A stretch of DNA of 64,000 nucleotides. Source: Streptomyces californicus (lineage in GTDB: Bacteria; Actinomycetota; Actinomycetes; Streptomycetales; Streptomycetaceae). The stretch spans positions 1 to 64,000 of the forward strand of contig NZ_JNZZ01000026.1 of the NCBI RefSeq assembly GCF_000717645.1. The letters are read 5' to 3'. Below, in pieces: positions 59,810 through 64,000 of the stretch. Made by a program: the position numbers and the translations under genes. Within the stretch, counting starts at the first letter, position 1, and each line of letters starts with the position of its first letter. The notes beneath the pieces are model-generated. The model had not been told where the DNA came from. It was given only the letters and a program-made list of their open reading frames with translations, and ran no database searches.

Positions 59810-61336
59810 TCACGGACGACGCAGCGCGTCGGCCGCCGCGGTCGCCGCGGGGCCCGCCGCCAGCTCGGTCTCCAGCAGCTGCTTGCCGAGCAGCTCCGGG
59901 TCGGGCAGCTCCATCGGGTACTCACCGTCGAAGCAGGCGCGGCAGAGGTTCGGCTTGTCGATCGTCGTCGCCTCGATCATGGAGTCGATCGAGATGTACG
60001 CGAGCGAGTCGGCGCCCATGGAGGTGCAGATCTCGTCGACGGTCATGCCGTTGGCGATCAGCTCGGCGCGGGTGGCGAAGTCGATCCCGAAGAAGCAGGG
60101 CCACTTCACCGGCGGCGAGGAGATCCGGATGTGGATCTCGGCGGCGCCGGCCTCGCGGAGCATCCGGACCAGGGCGCGCTGGGTGTTGCCGCGGACGATC
60201 GAGTCGTCGACGACCACCAGGCGCTTGCCCTTGATGACTTCCTTGAGCGGGTTCAGCTTGAGCCGGATGCCGAGCTGGCGGATGGTCTGCGAAGGCTGGA
60301 TGAAGGTCCGGCCGACGTAGGCGTTCTTCACGAGGCCGGCCCCGAACGGGATGCCGCTGGCCTCCGCGTACCCGATCGCGGCGGGGGTGCCGGATTCCGG
60401 GGTCGCTATGACGAGGTCCGCCTCGACGGGGGCCTCGGCGGCCAGCTTGCGGCCCATCTCCACCCGGGAGAGGTAGACGTTCCGGCCGGCGATGTCGGTG
60501 TCGGGCCGGGCCAGGTAGACGTACTCGAAGACGCAGCCCTTGGGCTTCGCTTCCGCGAATCGCGAGGTGCGCAGACCGTTCTCGTCGATGGCGACGAGCT
60601 CGCCCGGCTCGATCTCGCGTACGTAGCTGGCGCCGCAGATGTCGAGCGCCGCGGACTCCGAGGCGACGACCCAGCCGCGCTCCAGGCGGCCGAGGACCAG
60701 CGGGCGGATGCCCTGCGGGTCGCGGGCGGCGTAGAGGGTGTGCTCGTCCATGAAGACGAGCGAGAACGCGCCCTTCACGTCGGGGAGCACCTTGGCGGCG
60801 GCTTCCTCGATGGTGAGCGGCTTGTCGTCCTCGTCGCGCTGCCCGGCGAGCAGCGCGGTCACCAGGTCGGTGTCGTTGGTCGCGGCGACCTGGGTGGCGC
60901 GGCCGTCCTTGCGCGGGAGGTCGGCGACCATCTCCGCGAGCTGGGCGGTGTTGACCAGGTTCCCGTTGTGGCCGAGGGCGATCGAGCCGTGCGCGGTGGC
61001 ACGGAACGTCGGCTGCGCGTTCTCCCACACCGAGGCGCCGGTGGTGGAGTAGCGGGCATGTCCGACCGCGATATGGCCCTGGAGGGAACCCAGAGACGTT
61101 TCGTCGAAGACCTGCGAGACCAGTCCCATGTCCTTGAAGACCAGGATCTGGGACCCGTTGCTCACTGCGATGCCCGCGGATTCCTGTCCGCGGTGCTGCA
61201 GGGCATACAGTCCGAAATAGGTGAGCTTGGCGACCTCTTCACCCGGAGCCCAGACACCGAAGACGCCACAAGCGTCCTGGGGGCCTTTCTCTCCGGGGAG
61301 CAGGTCGTGGTTGAGTCGTCCATCACCACGGGGCAC
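59810..61336 (-). CDS. purF: Amidophosphoribosyltransferase
   Basis: A 508-residue PurF, first enzyme of purine synthesis, converting PRPP and glutamine to phosphoribosylamine. After a propeptide of about 22 residues comes the nucleophile Cys in DACGVFGVWAP; glutaminase motifs YALQHRGQESAGI and GHARYSTTG follow. The transferase half has the PRPP loop VVVDDSIVRGNTQ. Extra cysteines in CVFEYVY, CFFGIDFATR and LCRACFDG fit the Bacillus-type enzyme with a 4Fe-4S cluster. The GTG at 61336 (MPRGDG) is supported by propeptide length only. It is upstream of purM in one transcript. Confidence 0.96.
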   Translation of the reverse strand: MPRGDGRLNHDLLPGEKGPQDACGVFGVWAPGEEVAKLTYFGLYALQHRGQESAGIAVSNGSQILVFKDMGLVSQVFDETSLGSLQGHIAVGHARYSTTGASVWENAQPTFRATAHGSIALGHNGNLVNTAQLAEMVADLPRKDGRATQVAATNDTDLVTALLAGQRDEDDKPLTIEEAAAKVLPDVKGAFSLVFMDEHTLYAARDPQGIRPLVLGRLERGWVVASESAALDICGASYVREIEPGELVAIDENGLRTSRFAEAKPKGCVFEYVYLARPDTDIAGRNVYLSRVEMGRKLAAEAPVEADLVIATPESGTPAAIGYAEASGIPFGAGLVKNAYVGRTFIQPSQTIRQLGIRLKLNPLKEVIKGKRLVVVDDSIVRGNTQRALVRMLREAGAAEIHIRISSPPVKWPCFFGIDFATRAELIANGMTVDEICTSMGADSLAYISIDSMIEATTIDKPNLCRACFDGEYPMELPDPELLGKQLLETELAAGPAATAAADALRRP

Positions 61337-61770
61337 GGCACCGAGTGTAGGGGAGATCGACCACTGGTCCGAATTGAGGACCGGTGGGCAAACGCGCGAG
61401 GGCCCGCGCGGGGCGGGCCCGGCCGCCGCCCGGCGCGGGGGTTTCGCGGGACTTCGCGCGGTGACCCTGCGTGACGGCCGAACCGGTGGCGTCGTCGGCG
61501 CGAGGCGGCTGCGGCGCTTTCCTGCGGGCCGGACGGCTGGTTACCGAACGGTAGATCGCGGCGGGGGAGAACGGGCGTCCGTGGCGCTCGGTGAAGCCGC
61601 CCGGACTCCGCAGCGGCCGCTGGCCGAACGCTCGTTTCGTGGCGAGCCTCACACCTCCGGGCTCCGGGCGGCCGGGCGTCGAGCGCCGGGCGGCCGGGCT
61701 CCGGGCTTCGGGCTTCGTGCGCGGGGCGGGTCGCGCGTCCGGGTCCGGGCTTTGTGCGCGGGGCGGGTCG
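61337..61770. other. Divergent spacer between purF and sulfatase, left part
   Basis: No gene is supported. This is the upstream region of purF; 61340-61400 should hold its promoter (for example TAGGGG and TTGAGG-type words), but none is clear. From 61680 the text becomes low complexity (GGGCTTCGTGCGCGGGGCGGGTCG and its variant). Confidence 0.45.
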
Positions 61771-61934
61771 TGCGTCCGGGCTTCATGCGTCCGGGCTTCA
61801 TGCGTCCGGGCTTCATGCGTCGAGGGTGTGTGCGGCCGGGGTGCGTGACGCCGGGATGCGTGCGGCCGGGGTGCGTCCGCTTGCGTGCGGCCGGGTTGCG
61901 TCCGCGTGCGTGCGGCCGGGGTGCGTCCGCTTGC
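61771..61934. repeat. Two tandem repeat arrays (15-mer x3, 25-mer x3)
   Basis: TGCGTCCGGGCTTCA occurs three times without gaps at 61771-61785, 61786-61800 and 61801-61815. A 25-bp unit starting GTGCGGCCGGGGTGCGTCCG occurs at 61860-61884, 61885-61909 (two changes) and 61910-61934, with a degenerate copy just before (61830-61859). There are no unique spacers, so this is a minisatellite, not a CRISPR. Confidence 0.9.
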
Positions 61935-62366
61935 GTGCCTCGGGTTGCGTGCGGCCTCGCTCCGGGCTTCGCGCTCGGGGCGGACGGCGCGGGTCGCGGG
62001 CCGCCTCGGGGCCGCTGTCCGTACTTCGAGCAGACCGTTGACAGGCCCATGCCCTGTTGGCAGGCTCCTCCCCCATGCAGCCCCTCGGTGATCTCTCGAT
62101 CACGCTCGTGGAGCGCCGGCACGTCGATCTGGGACGTGTAGCGAGCGCCATCTGTCGCCACGCCTGAGGCAGCCGCACCCCCGAAATCCCCGCAGGGCCT
62201 CCGCCCCGGGCTTCGGCCTGCGCGCACGCTTTCCTCCCTCTCTTTCTTCGCCCCCGGCGGGCGGGTGCGCCCGTTCCCGGGCCGCCGCCCGCCGGGACGC
62301 CGCGCGCCCACCGCCTCGTGCCCCGCCGTCCTGTGACCGGCGCCCGAGGCCCTCCCAGGAGCCCCC
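61935..62366. other. Spacer upstream of the sulfatase
   Basis: No gene seen. The AT-richer part at 62030-62170 may hold the sulfatase promoter, but no pair of hexamers stands out. The product of open frames is Arg/Pro-rich without domain. Confidence 0.45.
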
Positions 62367-63830
62367 ATGACCTCTCACGACGCCCACGCACGTCCGGACG
62401 TACACACCGGTACGCCGCTGAGCCGGCGCGCCTTCACCACCGCTGTCGGCGCGACCGCGGCCGCCGCTACCGGGCTGGCGGCAGCCGCCCCGGCAGCCGC
62501 GGCCGGGTCCGCCGCCGACGACATCCCGCGGGAACGCCCGTTCCGTGCCGCCCGCGGCCGGCACGCGCGCCGGCCCAACATCCTCTTCATCCTCGGCGAC
62601 GACCTCGGCTGGGCGGACCTCTCCTCCTACGGGTCCCCGCACATCCGCACCCCCCACCTGGACGGGCTGGCGCGGCAGGGGGTGCGCTTCACCGACGCGT
62701 ACGCGGGGTCGGCGACCTGCTCCCCGACCCGGTTCAGCCTCTACACGGGGCGCTACCCGGGACGGACGAAGGGCGGGCTCGCCGAGCCGATCGCCGACCG
62801 GTCGGTGGGGCTGGAGCCCACCCATCCGACGCTGGCCTCGCTGCTGCGCGGCGCCGGCTACGCGACCGCGCTGATCGGCAAGTGGCACTGCGGATACCTG
62901 CCGGACTACAGCCCGACGAAGTCGGGGTACGACGAGTTCTTCGGCAACTTCGGCGGGGCCCTGGAGTACTACTCCAAGCTCGGTCTGGCGGGCGAGTACG
63001 ACCTGTACGAGGGCGACGCGACGTACAAGGACCTGCGCTACTACACCCGGATCCTCACGGAACGCGCGAGCGAGTACGTACGGCGCGACCACGGCGACAG
63101 GCCGTGGCTGCTCAATCTGAACTTCACCACCCCGCACTGGCCCTGGATCGCCGACGGCGACACCGGGGCGAGTGCCGAGATCGTCCGCCGGATCAAGGCC
63201 GGCGACCGGTCCGCCCTCTGGCACGCCGACGGCGGCTCGGTCGAGAAGTACACGGAGATGGTCGAGGACCTGGACCGCTCGGTCGGCGAGGTGCTCAAGG
63301 CGCTGAAGCGGTCGGGGCAGGAGAAGGACACCCTGGTCTTCTTCGCCAGCGACAACGGCGGAGAGCGGTTCTCCTACAACTGGCCGCTCGCCGGCAGCAA
63401 GGGCTCCCTCCAGGAGGGCGGCATCCGCGTCCCCTCGGTGCTGCGCTGGCCCGCGCGCATCGACGGGCGGCAGGTCAGCGACCTGCCGGTGTTCTCCCCC
63501 GACTGGACGGCCACCCTGCTGGAGCTGGGCGGGGCGCGGCCGGACCCCGCCCATCCGCTGGACGGCGTCAGCCTCGCGGGGTACCTGCTGCGGGGCGAGA
63601 CGCCGAGAGAACGCGACCTGTTCTGGCGGGTGCGCGGCGAACGGGCCCTGCGGCGCGGCGACTGGAAGTACTACCGGGGCAGGAGCGGGACCGACCAGCT
63701 GTTCAACCTGGCCGAGGACCGGCGCGAGCAGGCCGACCGCGCGAAGGCCGACCCGGGGCGGCTCGCCGAGTTGCGGGCGTCGTGGGAGCGGACGGACTCC
63801 GGCCTGCTCCCCTACCCGACGGGTTCCTGA
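62367..63830 (+). CDS. Tat-exported sulfatase
   Basis: A 487-residue sulfatase. The N-terminus carries a twin-Arg signal (LSRRAFTTAVGATAAAATGL), so it is exported folded. The enzyme part starts NILFILGDDLGWADLSSYG with the metal Asp pair. The core CSPTRFSLYTGRYPGR has the C-x-P-x-R motif whose Cys is turned into formylglycine by a maturation enzyme. IGKWHCGYLPDY and FFASDNGGE complete the active site. It hydrolyses sulfate esters outside the cell, giving sulfate; the exact substrate is unknown. The ATG at 62367 follows CAGGAG. Confidence 0.93.
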   Translation: MTSHDAHARPDVHTGTPLSRRAFTTAVGATAAAATGLAAAAPAAAAGSAADDIPRERPFRAARGRHARRPNILFILGDDLGWADLSSYGSPHIRTPHLDGLARQGVRFTDAYAGSATCSPTRFSLYTGRYPGRTKGGLAEPIADRSVGLEPTHPTLASLLRGAGYATALIGKWHCGYLPDYSPTKSGYDEFFGNFGGALEYYSKLGLAGEYDLYEGDATYKDLRYYTRILTERASEYVRRDHGDRPWLLNLNFTTPHWPWIADGDTGASAEIVRRIKAGDRSALWHADGGSVEKYTEMVEDLDRSVGEVLKALKRSGQEKDTLVFFASDNGGERFSYNWPLAGSKGSLQEGGIRVPSVLRWPARIDGRQVSDLPVFSPDWTATLLELGGARPDPAHPLDGVSLAGYLLRGETPRERDLFWRVRGERALRRGDWKYYRGRSGTDQLFNLAEDRREQADRAKADPGRLAELRASWERTDSGLLPYPTGS

Positions 63831-63879
63831 CCCGCCGCCCGGCGGGCTCCCGCCCCGGGTCCCGGTCGCTTCGTCCGGG

Positions 63880-64000
63880 TCACCCGTGCTGGGAGGCGGA
63901 CTCGGGGGCCTCGGCGGTGGCGCCGAGGCCCTTGCCGTCCTTGGCGGTGAGGGTGAGCGTGCTGCCCTTGATCGTGTACGTCGCCGGGCCGTCGAGGGCC
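63880..64000 (-). CDS. META-domain protein, 3' end only
   Basis: The last 39 codons and the stop (63880-63882) of a minus-strand gene that continues beyond the window. The visible protein ends TYTIKGSTLTLTAKDGKGLG followed by a short tail, a beta-strand pattern typical of META domains (HslJ-type secreted or lipoproteins). The first part is missing, so nothing can be said about the signal peptide. It is convergent with the sulfatase gene. Confidence 0.7.
   Translation of the reverse strand, partial: ALDGPATYTIKGSTLTLTAKDGKGLGATAEAPESASQHG

Noticed and set aside
61771..61934. Possible CRISPR array
   Set aside because: Units are directly joined with no unique spacers, repeats are 15 and 25 bp, and there are no cas genes.
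61649..62368. Coding frame with GRMKPGRMKPGR repeats upstream of the sulfatase
   Set aside because: The repeats come from the 15-bp DNA minisatellite; no ribosome site or domain supports translation.

Overview
The window is a piece of a Streptomyces chromosome. The sequence is very GC-rich, GTG starts are common, and the gene order matches the S. coelicolor core around SCO4122 to SCO4086, read here in descending order. Recognisable anchors are the AtrA-type TetR regulator, an NsdA-like gene with a TTA codon, TrmB, a DEAD-box helicase, HrpA, BldC, valine dehydrogenase, PurM and PurF. The left edge (about 1-230, minus strand) resembles the leader of an rRNA operon running out of the window.

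Layout. 427-20784 is mostly conserved core: a divergent MarR/MFS pair, a PAS-SpoIIE-ATPase phosphatase, a type II NADH dehydrogenase, AtrA, an ECF sigma factor fused to a membrane anchor and an NPCBM sugar-binding domain, an orphan lasso-cyclase-like asparagine synthetase homologue, the NsdA-like regulator, L-2-hydroxyglutarate oxidase/TrmB, a PrsW protease, an aldo/keto reductase and a LytM (M23) peptidase preceded by a c-di-AMP riboswitch. 20811-31873 is more variable: a membrane SpoIIE phosphatase, a MerR regulator with a textbook 19-bp-spacer leaderless promoter, the initiator tRNA, an extra TsaD plus extra AlaRS pair behind a dyad, and a persulfide detoxification cluster (CstB-like, rhodanese, TauE-like, CstR-like, rhodanese-DUF2892) with three matching TACCCC/GGGGTA operators.

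31911-39778 looks like an integrated segment. It lies between a 46-bp fragment of tRNA-Lys and the intact tRNA-Lys gene and carries a complete-looking general-stress module: membrane protein, SigB/SigF-type sigma factor, fatty acid desaturase, RsbQ hydrolase, RsbP PAS-PP2C phosphatase and STAS antagonist, plus an epoxide hydrolase. No integrase is visible. 

39982-64000 returns to core: DEAD-box helicase, a lipoprotein, a paired fluoride channel (CrcB1/CrcB2) with a small metallopeptidase, a metallophosphoesterase, tRNA-Glu/Asp/Phe, CcdA and DsbA-like thiol redox genes, HrpA, a second identical tRNA-Asp, BldC, Vdh, a DUF3073 protein, PurM-PurF, a Tat-exported sulfatase and the 3' end of a META-domain gene. 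Several spacers hold low-complexity or tandemly repeated GC-rich DNA. Functions are assigned from motifs and family knowledge only; no database search was run.
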